Shown here one piece after another: positions 26,351 to 34,949 of a DNA stretch of 64,000 nt. Location of the stretch: NCBI RefSeq assembly GCF_017744695.1, contig NZ_JAGIAS010000001.1, positions 649,013-713,012 on the forward strand, given 5' to 3'. The position numbers were made by a program, and so were the translations under genes. Under the pieces are notes generated by a model. It saw only the letters and a program-made list of their open reading frames with translations, searched no databases and was not told where the DNA came from. Each line of letters begins with the position of its first letter. Position 1 is the first letter of the stretch. The DNA is from Dyadobacter sp. (GTDB lineage: Bacteria > Bacteroidota > Bacteroidia > Cytophagales > Spirosomataceae).

Positions 26351-26368
26351 CCTGAAACCCACCATCCT

Positions 26369-26884
26369 ATGAACGACCAAGTGGTGCTTGTAACGGAAAA
26401 CGACGAAGCCATTGGCCTGATGCCCAAGCTGGAAGCGCATGAAAAAGGTGTGCTGCACCGCGCGTTTTCGGTGTTTATTTTTAATTCAAAAAACGAAATG
26501 CTGTTGCAAAGGCGCGCATTCGGAAAATACCACTCGGAAGGCCTCTGGTCGAATACCTGTTGCAGTCACCCGCTCCCGGGCGAGGCCGTACACGACGGGG
26601 CCGTGCGACGCCTGCGTGAGGAAATGGGGATCGAAACCGACCTCGAATTCCTCTACACCTTTCAATACCGTGCCGATCTGGAAAACGGCCTGACCGAAAA
26701 CGAACTGGACCATGTGTTCTTTGGGGTGACGGACGCCACACCGGCCATCGACCCTGCGGAAGCCAGCGACTACAAATACCTGACAGTACCTGAAATCCAG
26801 GCCGACATCGCGCAAAACCCGCATGCCTACACCGAATGGTTCAAAATATGCATGCCGGTCATAGCCCGCAGGATTGGCGACTAA
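26369..26884 (+). CDS. idi: Isopentenyl-diphosphate delta-isomerase, type I
   Basis: A 171-residue Nudix-fold enzyme that interconverts IPP and DMAPP, the starting units for isoprenoid chains. The catalytic cysteine is C65 in SNTCCSHP, and the metal-binding REEMGI stretch (about 83-88) and a conserved acidic C-terminal segment are present. Length is normal for bacterial type I enzymes. It is convergent with, and only 8 bp from, the FAD enzyme of the UbiA-polyketide synthase operon. That placement suggests it feeds prenyl donor to that pathway, though it may simply serve general isoprenoid synthesis. Confidence 0.95.
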   Translation: MNDQVVLVTENDEAIGLMPKLEAHEKGVLHRAFSVFIFNSKNEMLLQRRAFGKYHSEGLWSNTCCSHPLPGEAVHDGAVRRLREEMGIETDLEFLYTFQYRADLENGLTENELDHVFFGVTDATPAIDPAEASDYKYLTVPEIQADIAQNPHAYTEWFKICMPVIARRIGD

Positions 26885-26892
26885 AGCAATTC

Positions 26893-28032
26893 TTAAAACA
26901 CGTCCCCATGCGTAAGCGCAACCAGCTTTGATGTGAGCCAGGGGGATTTGTTCAGCGCTTTTAATGCGAAATCGGTCGTGCGGCTTTTCCCGAAAAGCTT
27001 TTGCAAATGGTACCCCGCCCTGATGCGCCTACCGAACACCGCGTTCCATTCGCGACGGTAATTTTGCGCGGCCTGGCCGTGCGTTTGCTTTCCATTAAAA
27101 AGGTGCAGTAACTGCCCCGCAAGCAGCTTGGAAGCACGCATGGCCATACTCATGCCATTACCACAAAGCGGCGTAATGGAACCTGCCGCGTCACCAAGCA
27201 GGAATATGCCGCTTAAATCGGTTTGCTTTTTGCTGAATTGCACATTACTGATGACTAGTGGCCGCGCATTTACAAACTTGGAGTTTTGAAAGTATTTTTT
27301 CAGAAATGGGTTTTTAAATAGAACTGCTTCCTCCATTTGCTTTACATCCTTACCATTTTCAAGCAAGTTCCGTGCGGTGGTGAGGTAGCAGAGGCAATAC
27401 CAGTCGTGGTCCACTTTGGAAATACCACAATAGCCATCACTGAAATTGTGCAGTTCAATTCGATTGGCAGGAAAATCAGTTTTAATATGGTATTTAACGC
27501 CGATATAATTCTGGTTATCAGCATTTAATCTTTCACTTTCGGAAAACCGGACAAATTGCGGCGCATATTTGCCATAACTTCCGCAAACAACCTCCGAACT
27601 AAAATCCCCGGCAGAAGTACGGATCTGAAAACCATCCGCGGCACTCCCCTGCACATCCGTAACCCTGCATTCCTGCATCACGCGCACGCCCTTGCGCAAG
27701 GCTATTTCGCACAGGTAATGATCGAGGCTGTACCGGCTAATGCCGAAACCACCCATTCCGAGGTTGTGATTTAATAGAAATCCGCGGTCAGAACTAATAC
27801 CCAGGCTATTGATTTTGGGCAATGCGAGATCGGCAAGCGGCAATCCTAAACTTTCCAGAAACGGCCAGCTTTCCATCGAAATATACTCCCCGCAAACCTT
27901 ATGGAAAGGATACTTGCCTTTTTCGAATACCACCACTGAAACACCGCCGTCAGCCAATTGAATCGCCAGGCAAATGCCCGCCAGCCCTCCGCCGATAATA
28001 GCGCATTCGAAATGTTCATTACTGGTTTCCAT
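26893..28032 (-). CDS. FAD-dependent oxidoreductase (geranylgeranyl reductase/monooxygenase-like)
   Basis: A 379-residue flavoprotein. The N-terminal dinucleotide motif is G14-G16-G19 in AIIGGGLAGICLA; the second FAD motif is GDAAGSITPLCGNGM (G280-D281). CGEYIS near residue 47 is typical of geranylgeranyl-reductase-like and tryptophan-halogenase-like members of the PHBH superfamily. It is last in the three-gene operon and overlaps the methyltransferase gene by 14 bp. It may hydroxylate the aromatic ring, as flavoproteins do in phenolic-lipid clusters, or reduce a prenyl chain. The sequence alone does not decide. Confidence 0.85.
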   Translation of the reverse strand: METSNEHFECAIIGGGLAGICLAIQLADGGVSVVVFEKGKYPFHKVCGEYISMESWPFLESLGLPLADLALPKINSLGISSDRGFLLNHNLGMGGFGISRYSLDHYLCEIALRKGVRVMQECRVTDVQGSAADGFQIRTSAGDFSSEVVCGSYGKYAPQFVRFSESERLNADNQNYIGVKYHIKTDFPANRIELHNFSDGYCGISKVDHDWYCLCYLTTARNLLENGKDVKQMEEAVLFKNPFLKKYFQNSKFVNARPLVISNVQFSKKQTDLSGIFLLGDAAGSITPLCGNGMSMAMRASKLLAGQLLHLFNGKQTHGQAAQNYRREWNAVFGRRIRAGYHLQKLFGKSRTTDFALKALNKSPWLTSKLVALTHGDVF

Positions 28033-28711
28033 AAACGATCACTTCATGCCTGAATGCCCATTTGTTACGCACAGAAAATCGAGTGGCACCGGACTGTTTC
28101 AATATTTCGTGCCATTCTTTCTTCTTAAAACCCCTCAAAACCGACAACGGGGCATCGTTTTTCACGAGATATGATTTTGAAAAAAACCGGGTCAGTATTT
28201 TGATCGAATAATGTGCCAAGGGATTTCTTTCAAGGTCGTTGATAACCAGCACAGCCCGGTTGCGCAACGCAAATTGCACCAACTCCCGGAGATCGTCGTT
28301 GGTAAGGTGGTGACAAAAAAGGCACGCATGGATGATATTGACCTTCGCCAAATGCTGGTAAGTATTCCGATAATCATCACAAATGAGTGTCACACCGCTG
28401 TTTTTCAGGTTTTCTTCGGCGTATGCGATGCAATCCGGTTTCAAATCGACGCCGTATAGATCGAGCGCGAAACCCGCTTTTCGGTTCCAATGGGCAATGC
28501 GTTTCAATGTATCTCCGCCCCCGCATCCAATGTCGACCAGCGTGTAGCGCCTGCCTTTTTGCAGCACACGTTTCAATGCCGTGAATGAAATGTTATAACC
28601 GCCCAGCCAATGGTTGATAAAATCCAGCTCCCGGAGATTTTGAAAAAGATCTGCCGAAGGAATATCGTCCCGGTCGAGCAGTTCCTTTTGCAAGCTCCTA
28701 TGCCTGAACAT
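28019..28711 (-). CDS. Class I SAM-dependent methyltransferase
   Basis: A 230-residue Rossmann-fold methyltransferase. SAM motif I is VDIGCGGGD (59-67), with an acidic residue near 95 after YGVD(L)KPD and motif II/III region IHACLFCHHLTNDDL (about 128-142). The C-terminus is basic and could dock on the membrane. It overlaps the upstream fusion gene and the downstream FAD gene by 14 bp each, so the three are translationally coupled. Probable task: O- or C-methylation of the polyketide product. Confidence 0.85.
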   Translation of the reverse strand: MFRHRSLQKELLDRDDIPSADLFQNLRELDFINHWLGGYNISFTALKRVLQKGRRYTLVDIGCGGGDTLKRIAHWNRKAGFALDLYGVDLKPDCIAYAEENLKNSGVTLICDDYRNTYQHLAKVNIIHACLFCHHLTNDDLRELVQFALRNRAVLVINDLERNPLAHYSIKILTRFFSKSYLVKNDAPLSVLRGFKKKEWHEILKQSGATRFSVRNKWAFRHEVIVYGNQ

Positions 28712-30668
28712 ACTGCAACTGCATGGTTTCGATACTCAGTCCCGGGCCAAATGCCGCAGCGAAAATGCGGTTACCCAGGTGTTCGGGCTGTGCTTTTTCG
28801 AGCACTTCTTTCAGGACAAACAGCACCGTCGGCGACGACATATTTCCATAATTTTTCAGCACGTCATAGGTAGGCCCGAGCAGACATTTGTCCAGCTCCA
28901 ACGCCATAGCGAAGTCGTCCACAATACGTTTTCCGCCGGGATGCACCGCCCAATGCCGGTAATCCTCCGGTTTGAGCCCCACGGCTTTGAGCATAGGCCC
29001 GATATTCTCTCGGATAAGGTCGGGTACGTAGGACGACAAATTCATGATGAAACCCGTTTCAGAAAGCTGCCATGCCATGTCGGAATAACCATTATGCAAC
29101 ACCATCGAATTGAAACCATCGATTTTCACGGGATGCAAATACCGGTCGTCCGGCTGAGACGATACCAGCAAGGCCGCCGCGCCGTCGCCGAAAATCATAT
29201 TCGAAAGCAGGTAATCGTCATTATACCGCTTTTGGAAGTGAATGGAGCAAAGCTCCGTGCATACGACCAACACTTTGGCATTTGCATGGCTTTTACAAAT
29301 AGCATCGGCGTTCTTCAATGCGAGAATGGCGGCATTACAACCCATAAAGTTGACGCTGCTACGCTCGATAGCGGGATTCAAACGCAACTCGCGCATTAGC
29401 TCGATGTCCAGACCGGGCGCAAACAAACCGGTGCAGGTGACTGTGATCAGATGGGTGATATCCTCTTTTATGTTTTCAAAACCGGGGATTTGCCCGATGG
29501 CCTTTTTTGAAAGCGCGGTCGCGTGTTTTTGGTAAAGCTGCATCCGCCGCGAAAGCGTGGGCTCCGGGAGTAATGTAGCATCCCGGTTGAAGAACTCGAA
29601 TTCTTCGGGTGTTTTATCAAAATCGGGAATTACGGAATAACGTTTTTCGATACCCGTTTTTCTTGCGACGATCTTGATTTTCCGGCGGGTATTCAGGTCG
29701 TCGGTCGATCGCAAATAGAAATCGGTGAGCGTTTCCTGTGTATAACCATATTCGGGAACGGCTGTTTCAATAGAGGATAGATAACTCAATGGAATTCTGC
29801 TGATAATAATTAAAACGATGAAACAACTATTCATGCAAATCGCCGCCACCCAGTTCATCCGCATGGTATTCCGGAAATTGGCCTGCCGGCGGTCTTTCCA
29901 AACCAGCGAAAACCATATCCCGAACCAGATCACAATGGGAATAAAAAACACCTGGACAATGTAAAAAATCATTCCAAGCTCCCTGGTCGTAAAATACAAA
30001 TAATAAAACACATTGCAGAGCACAAACATGGCGGCCGTGAATGCAAAAGTGCCGATATAGCCCAATTTATAGCTCAATGTAACCACGCCGTCGCACAGGT
30101 CCTGCTCGTGCTGGTACACCTGCGTGAGCGGATACGCGCCCGCGATCTGGAAAGAGCAACCCAACAATACGAAGATATTGGCCGTATCGAGCCGCAGCGC
30201 GCCTCCCGAAATCCCGGCAATCGACATATAATAGGTGAACGCCCCCTGAAAAATCACCACGGTCAGAAAACCGATGATCGGGTACTTTTTCAGCCTGACC
30301 TGCCGCGAACTATACGCCCTTGACGCCCCGATGTACAGCACCAGGCAAAACGCGAACAATGTATTTACGAAAACAAGTGCGAGAACGGTTGCGGCAACGT
30401 CCAAAAAAATCGTGAGGTAAAAAAGGTCCCTGGTGGGAAGCGGCGGCTTTTCCAGCCCGCCAATGCTGTCTTCGTCGCGGTCGACATAGCTGTTATACCC
30501 GTTACTCGCCGGATAAACGAGGAAATGGATGATCAGGAAACTCCACAATGCCTGCCTGTGTACCACTGCTTCGGCCTGGCTGTATGCAAACAAAAACAGC
30601 GGCGCGAGAAATAATGAGAAAGGGATTCTCAGGAGTTTGATGGTGTTGCGGTCGACGGCGAATGGCAT
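28698..30668 (-). CDS. UbiA-type prenyltransferase fused to type III polyketide synthase
   Basis: A single 656-residue reading frame. Residues 1-293 form about eight membrane helices with UbiA aspartate motifs: N56 to D68 in NGYNSYVDRDEDS, and D190/D193 in EQDLCDGVVTL. Residues about 297-656 are a full-length type III polyketide synthase with the Cys-His-Asn triad C444 (FMGCNA), H576 (AVHPGG) and N609 (YGNMSSP), plus the GFGPG-like loop seen as AFGPG. Both halves keep their catalytic motifs and normal lengths, so a frameshift join is unlikely. The product is probably a prenylated or membrane-embedded alkylphenol. First gene of the operon. Confidence 0.9.
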   Translation of the reverse strand: MPFAVDRNTIKLLRIPFSLFLAPLFLFAYSQAEAVVHRQALWSFLIIHFLVYPASNGYNSYVDRDEDSIGGLEKPPLPTRDLFYLTIFLDVAATVLALVFVNTLFAFCLVLYIGASRAYSSRQVRLKKYPIIGFLTVVIFQGAFTYYMSIAGISGGALRLDTANIFVLLGCSFQIAGAYPLTQVYQHEQDLCDGVVTLSYKLGYIGTFAFTAAMFVLCNVFYYLYFTTRELGMIFYIVQVFFIPIVIWFGIWFSLVWKDRRQANFRNTMRMNWVAAICMNSCFIVLIIISRIPLSYLSSIETAVPEYGYTQETLTDFYLRSTDDLNTRRKIKIVARKTGIEKRYSVIPDFDKTPEEFEFFNRDATLLPEPTLSRRMQLYQKHATALSKKAIGQIPGFENIKEDITHLITVTCTGLFAPGLDIELMRELRLNPAIERSSVNFMGCNAAILALKNADAICKSHANAKVLVVCTELCSIHFQKRYNDDYLLSNMIFGDGAAALLVSSQPDDRYLHPVKIDGFNSMVLHNGYSDMAWQLSETGFIMNLSSYVPDLIRENIGPMLKAVGLKPEDYRHWAVHPGGKRIVDDFAMALELDKCLLGPTYDVLKNYGNMSSPTVLFVLKEVLEKAQPEHLGNRIFAAAFGPGLSIETMQLQYVQA

Positions 30669-30696
30669 GATGCCAAGATAGCGAAAAAAGCTAGAT

Positions 30697-30731
30697 GACC
30701 GCCGACGACCGACCGCTGACCGCCGACGACC
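30697..30731. repeat. Heptamer array GACNNCC
   Basis: Five 7-bp units (GACCGCC, GACGACC, GACCGCT, GACCGCC, GACGACC), upstream of the fusion gene. The same unit forms the arrays at 41394-41421 and, inverted, 41438-41469. Confidence 0.85.
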
Positions 30732-30755
30732 GATAGCATTTTTATCACGGTGGTG

Positions 30756-30932
30756 GTCAGGTGTAGTCAGGAATGGTCATTTATTGTCAGAAATAGTAAG
30801 TTGGCTATGCTTTATTCTCACTACGTGACAGCGGCTCCAAACCGACATTCAAGATATTTGACTACACCTGACTACTCTTGACAACTCTTGACTACTCTTG
30901 ACTACTCTTGACTACTCTTGACTACTCCTGAC
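30756..30932. repeat. Inverted pair of 10-bp arrays (GTCAGGTGTA-like)
   Basis: Four forward units of GTCAG-N5 type lie at 30756-30795. Seven units of the inverse form (ACTACTCTTG) lie at 30861-30930. The 65 bp between them is unique. One unit equals about one helical turn. A related forward array is at 57142-57178. The array ends 14 bp before the stop of the acetyltransferase gene. Confidence 0.88.
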
Positions 30933-30946
30933 AAATGCCCCCATCG

Positions 30947-31747
30947 CTACCCTTCCCCGCGGGTCGTAATCCGCAGCTGATGTGTATTAAACACCTGCGA
31001 ATTGGGTGCGACGCTTTTGGTGAGAAAAACACTGCCACCGATGACGCTGTTTTCGCCGATGACAGTGTCGCCTCCCAGGATGGTTGTCCGAGCGTAAATG
31101 ATAACGTTATCGCCGACCGTGGGGTGGCGTTTGGTATTGTAAAGCTCCTTCGCGACCTGCAATGCGCCCAACGTAACGCCCTGATAAATACTTACATTCC
31201 GGCCGATCACCGAAGTGGCGCCGATCACAATGCCGGTACCGTGGTCGATCATGAATGGCACGCCGATGGTGGCTTCCGGGTGAATGTCTACGCCCGTTTT
31301 ACCATGCGCATATTCGGTAAGGATACGCGGCAAAACGGGAATTTGCAGGATACTCAGGTAATTGGCGATTCGGTAAACGGCGATCGCGTAAAAACCAGGA
31401 TACGAAACGATCACTTCGTTGACACTCGTAGCGGCCGGATCGTATTCATAAATTTTGCTGGCGTCGAGGCGCAGGTTCTTGTAAATCGTTTCAAGCTCGT
31501 CGTAAAATGAAGCCACTTTTTGCTCGATGGCTACCTTTTTAGGATCGAGGTAACTGAGCAGGATGTTTTCAAGATCGATCTGGTTCTTCTTTAAAATACC
31601 TTCATATGAGGTCTTTTTGGGCAAATGATTGCTGGGGAAAAGAAAACGGATCAGATCGTCGAGCCAGGCTGTGGCATCATGCCAGGAGGGAGTCGCCTCC
31701 CACTCGGCATGATGTGTTTTTTTAAGAAGATCGATGAGTGGTGACAT
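30947..31747 (-). CDS. Serine O-acetyltransferase (encapsulin-associated)
   Basis: A 266-residue enzyme with an N-terminal helical domain (about 1-135) and a left-handed beta-helix of hexapeptide repeats (about 150-255). Active-site features typical of serine acetyltransferases are VPFMIDHGTGIVIGATSVIGRNV and KRHPTVGDNV. It makes O-acetylserine for cysteine synthesis. The gene follows the encapsulated cysteine desulfurase by 5 bp. This trio is a known arrangement for family 2A encapsulins and suggests the compartment is tied to cysteine supply. Alternative: another acyltransferase of the same fold. Confidence 0.88.
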   Translation of the reverse strand: MSPLIDLLKKTHHAEWEATPSWHDATAWLDDLIRFLFPSNHLPKKTSYEGILKKNQIDLENILLSYLDPKKVAIEQKVASFYDELETIYKNLRLDASKIYEYDPAATSVNEVIVSYPGFYAIAVYRIANYLSILQIPVLPRILTEYAHGKTGVDIHPEATIGVPFMIDHGTGIVIGATSVIGRNVSIYQGVTLGALQVAKELYNTKRHPTVGDNVIIYARTTILGGDTVIGENSVIGGSVFLTKSVAPNSQVFNTHQLRITTRGEG

Positions 31748-31752
31748 GCTTT

Positions 31753-33645
31753 TTATCTCCTCTGGCCGCTCAGCCGGTGCAGCGTTGTCACAAGCACGTC
31801 TATCTCTCCGCAGGTATTATAAAATGCCAGCGACGGACGCACGGTGGTTTCGAGACCGAACCTTCTGAGAATGGGCTGCGCGCAGTGGTGGCCTGAGCGC
31901 ACGGCAATGCCTTCCTTGTTGAGCGCCGCGCCTACTTCCTCGGTTTTATAACCATCCAAAACAAATGATAGCACCGATGCTTTTTCCTTCGCTGTGCCGA
32001 TCAGACGCAGGCCCGGCACCTGCTTCATCAAACCGGTCGCATATTCGAGCAGGAAGTGTTCGTACTGGTGAATATTCTCTATACCGAGCTGATTCACATA
32101 ATCCAATGCCGCACCGAGGCCTACTGCGTCGGCGATATTGCCGGTGCCCGCTTCGAAGCGCGAAGGCGCGTTATGATATTGAATATGCTCGAATGTCACA
32201 TCCACGATCATGTTACCGCCACCTTGCCATGGCTGCGTCGCATTCAGGATTTCCTCCCTGCCATACAAGGCACCGATGCCCGTCGGACCGAAAACTTTAT
32301 GCCCCGAGAAGACAAACCAGTCGCAGTTGAGGCCCGTCACATCCGTACGCAAGTGCGAAACGGATTGTGCGCCGTCGAGCAGCACTTTTGCACCGACAGC
32401 GTGGGCCATTTCGATGATCTGCTTTGCGGGTGTTACCGTGCCCAATGCATTCGAAACCTGCGTAAAAGAAACGAGCTTGGTTTTCGGGTTCAGCAATCCT
32501 GCGTAAGCGTCGAGCAAAATCTGACCGTCGTCATCGACAGGGATTACACGTAGCACAAGGCCCTTTTTATCCGCCAGCTGCTTCCAGGGAACGATATTCG
32601 CATGGTGTTCGAGATGGCTTACAATGATTTCGTCGCCCGCATTCAAGTTTTGGTCACCCCAGGTTTTCGCTACGAGGTTAATCGCCTCGGTAGTGCCCCG
32701 TACAAACACGATCTCATTCACCGATCTCGCATTCACAAATGCGCGTACCTTCTCACGTGCGCTCTCGTATGCGTCTGTTGCGCGGGCCGCGAGCTCATGC
32801 GCGGCACGGTGAATGTTGGAATTTTCGTGTTCGTAGAAATAGCTGATCCGGTCGATTACCTGTTTCGGCTTCTGGGTAGTAGCCGCATTGTCGAACCAGA
32901 TCAACGGCTTGCCGTTCACCCTTTCCTTAAACACCGGGAAGTCGTTTCGAACGCGATTTACATCAAAGGGTATCTTGCCAATCGGACTCTGTACGGCCCG
33001 GCCTAGCTGGTCGCGATCGTTGCCGACATGGATATTACCCAATGAAAACGGTGAAAAGCTATGTGGCAAAAAGTTGGCAGCGCCCGGGACATGCGGCTTT
33101 TCTGTGAAATTTTCATTCAGAAAATAATAGGATGGCAGCGATGGCGAAGCACCTGAATAGGGCAAATGCGCAGAACTCCCAAAATTCGGAAGTCTGTTGA
33201 ATACATCCGTCAAATCATGCTGGCTATCCTGGTAAGGCAATGCCGGATTCGTATTACTGACCGGCGACTGCCCCGTAGGCACCTGGCCAGCCGGGGAAAT
33301 ACCTACGCCGGCGGCCGATGGCGGAACATGGCCATCGGTAAAATGCGGGTCAGGCAGGCTCGTCTGCGGCTCGCTCAGATCAAAATCCTGATGCGATTGG
33401 GAATACGGGTCTGATGGCGATTGCCCGCCTCCGAATTCCTGCTGAATGATCCCCAGCATCTTTTGCGCCCTCGGATGGTCTTCGAGATTCGCCGAGAATA
33501 CGGGAGACGGCATTTCGCCCGGCAGTGCCTTGAAAAGCTCGTTGGCGAGCCGCTCCAAAGCGCCGGTATCGGGCAGACCGCTTGAAGAACCGCCCGGAAA
33601 ACCGTTTGGGATGCCTTCCGGCATTCCATCAATATTTGTACTCAT
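31753..33645 (-). CDS. Family 2A encapsulin cargo cysteine desulfurase
   Basis: A 630-residue protein. Residues 1 to about 225 are low-complexity, rich in G, P, S and N, and look disordered; in this family such tails direct loading into the shell. The rest is a SufS-like (group II) desulfurase: the segment PLIWFDNAATTQKP, PLP lysine K450 in FSGHKVFGPTG, and catalytic cysteine C588 in RSGHHCAQP. It turns cysteine into alanine plus a persulfide. The start overlaps the shell gene by 17 bp. No suf genes are adjacent, which argues against ordinary Fe-S duty. Confidence 0.93.
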   Translation of the reverse strand: MSTNIDGMPEGIPNGFPGGSSSGLPDTGALERLANELFKALPGEMPSPVFSANLEDHPRAQKMLGIIQQEFGGGQSPSDPYSQSHQDFDLSEPQTSLPDPHFTDGHVPPSAAGVGISPAGQVPTGQSPVSNTNPALPYQDSQHDLTDVFNRLPNFGSSAHLPYSGASPSLPSYYFLNENFTEKPHVPGAANFLPHSFSPFSLGNIHVGNDRDQLGRAVQSPIGKIPFDVNRVRNDFPVFKERVNGKPLIWFDNAATTQKPKQVIDRISYFYEHENSNIHRAAHELAARATDAYESAREKVRAFVNARSVNEIVFVRGTTEAINLVAKTWGDQNLNAGDEIIVSHLEHHANIVPWKQLADKKGLVLRVIPVDDDGQILLDAYAGLLNPKTKLVSFTQVSNALGTVTPAKQIIEMAHAVGAKVLLDGAQSVSHLRTDVTGLNCDWFVFSGHKVFGPTGIGALYGREEILNATQPWQGGGNMIVDVTFEHIQYHNAPSRFEAGTGNIADAVGLGAALDYVNQLGIENIHQYEHFLLEYATGLMKQVPGLRLIGTAKEKASVLSFVLDGYKTEEVGAALNKEGIAVRSGHHCAQPILRRFGLETTVRPSLAFYNTCGEIDVLVTTLHRLSGQRR

Positions 33646-34549
33646 GGTAGTTACCGATTTCTACGTCTTCCAACACCGCAATCGCGTCGTCGACCAGTAC
33701 GGCCAGCGAGCAGTAAAGCGAAACCAGGTACGAGGCGATCGCCTTGTCGTTGATACCCATAAAACGGACCGAAAGCCCTGGCGACTGCTCACCCGGCAAT
33801 CCCGGTTGATACAACCCTACCACGCCCTGGCGGCTTTCGCCGGTCCGGAGCAAAAGGATTTTCGTTTTGCCGTTTTCAATCGGCACCTTGTCGGATGGGA
33901 TCAGTGGAATGCCCCGCCATGTGATAAATTGGGAGCCAAAAAGCGAAATTGTCGGAGGCGGAACGCCCTTGCGCGTACACTCGCGACCGAATGCGGCGAT
34001 GGCCTTGGGATGCAGCAGGAAGAAACCAGGCTCTTTCCAGACTTTCGTGAGCAGTTCGTCCAAATCGTCCGGTGTAGGCGGGCCGAGGCGGGTAGAAATC
34101 TTTTGTCTATCGGCTATGCTCGAAAGCAGGCCATACTCCTGGTTGTTGATCAGCTCGCTTTCCTGCCGCTCTTTAATGCTTTCAATGGTCAGGCGGAGCT
34201 GCTCGCTAATCTGGTTATAAGGCTTGCTGTACAAATCCGACACGCGGGTATGCACGTCGAGCACCGTGTTCACGGCCGTCAGGTTATACTCGCGCGGATT
34301 TTCAACGTAATCGATAAAGGTATGCGGCAATTCACGTTCGTCGCGACGGGAGCAATCCACCTCAGCGGTACTGCCTTCTTTCACCTTGTTCAGGCGGTAC
34401 ACGCCAGACTCTACCGGTATCCAGTTTAGCAAATGCGTCAGCCAACGCGGTGTGATCGCCTCGAATTGAGGCACCGTACGGGTTGCGATCGCCAACTGCC
34501 GTGCTGCCACGTCACCGAGCGCAGTTTGATTTTGGTTTAACTTGGCCAT
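33629..34549 (-). CDS. Family 2A encapsulin shell protein
   Basis: A 306-residue HK97-fold protein that self-assembles into an icosahedral nanocompartment. Recognition rests on the family 2A pattern: an extended N-arm ending TRTVPQFEAITPRWL, the VDCSRRDERELPHTFIDYVENPREYNLTAVNT block near residues 63-95, and the FITWRGIPLIPSDKVPI E-loop region. No cyclic-nucleotide-binding insertion is present, so it is 2A not 2B. The order shell, desulfurase, acetyltransferase with overlapping or nearly touching genes makes one operon. Confidence 0.93.
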   Translation of the reverse strand: MAKLNQNQTALGDVAARQLAIATRTVPQFEAITPRWLTHLLNWIPVESGVYRLNKVKEGSTAEVDCSRRDERELPHTFIDYVENPREYNLTAVNTVLDVHTRVSDLYSKPYNQISEQLRLTIESIKERQESELINNQEYGLLSSIADRQKISTRLGPPTPDDLDELLTKVWKEPGFFLLHPKAIAAFGRECTRKGVPPPTISLFGSQFITWRGIPLIPSDKVPIENGKTKILLLRTGESRQGVVGLYQPGLPGEQSPGLSVRFMGINDKAIASYLVSLYCSLAVLVDDAIAVLEDVEIGNYHEYKY

Positions 34550-34949
34550 TCTGTATTTGATTATTAATGAGAAACGAGCTGCATTGCGCCGCCGGACATT
34601 GCCGGAAAGCGGCCGGATTAACGATCACAAACATACGTGAACTATAAATCAGGCATTTAAAGAACCCCATAACCTGCCACCAGCCGTTTGCCACTGCATT
34701 TCTCCAATCGGCCAGCCTCCATAGATTATACCAAGATACTGTTTTCATTAATCAAACACCAGAAATAATGTATTCAAAAACCACCCGAAAGCCGACTAAA
34801 ATTTGGCTAATTTCCCTATCGTTTTTATAGAATTCGTGGATTGATCGATTCGAAAGTATACCACTAAAATTATTCTATATAAATTCGATAGACTTTATAT
34901 TATATTGACTTTTTTGTTAGCTTTGGACTTCTCATTCTATCATTTTACT
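34550..34949. other. Divergent promoter region between encapsulin operon and IS1595-like gene
   Basis: On the minus strand TATGTTTG (34635-34628) fits a -7 box for the encapsulin operon, without a good -33. On the plus strand TAGCTTTG (34918-34925) fits a -7 box 25 bp before the ATG at 34950, again with a weak -33. The stretch near 34780-34910 is very AT-rich. No gene is seen. Confidence 0.45.

Noticed and set aside
28698-30668. Possible assembly error joining two genes
   Set aside because: The junction region (about residues 290-300) is in frame with intact flanking motifs and normal domain lengths, and no stop-like remnant is seen. It remains worth a resequencing check.
30861-30932. Seven 10-bp repeats as a CRISPR or iteron-type origin
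   Set aside because: No spacers, no replication initiator gene and no DnaA-box cluster; the same word appears at other intergenic sites.
34905-34949. TTG-started extension of the IS1595-like protein
   Set aside because: A good -7 box (TAGCTTTG) lies inside it, and homologous transposases start near the ATG at 34950.
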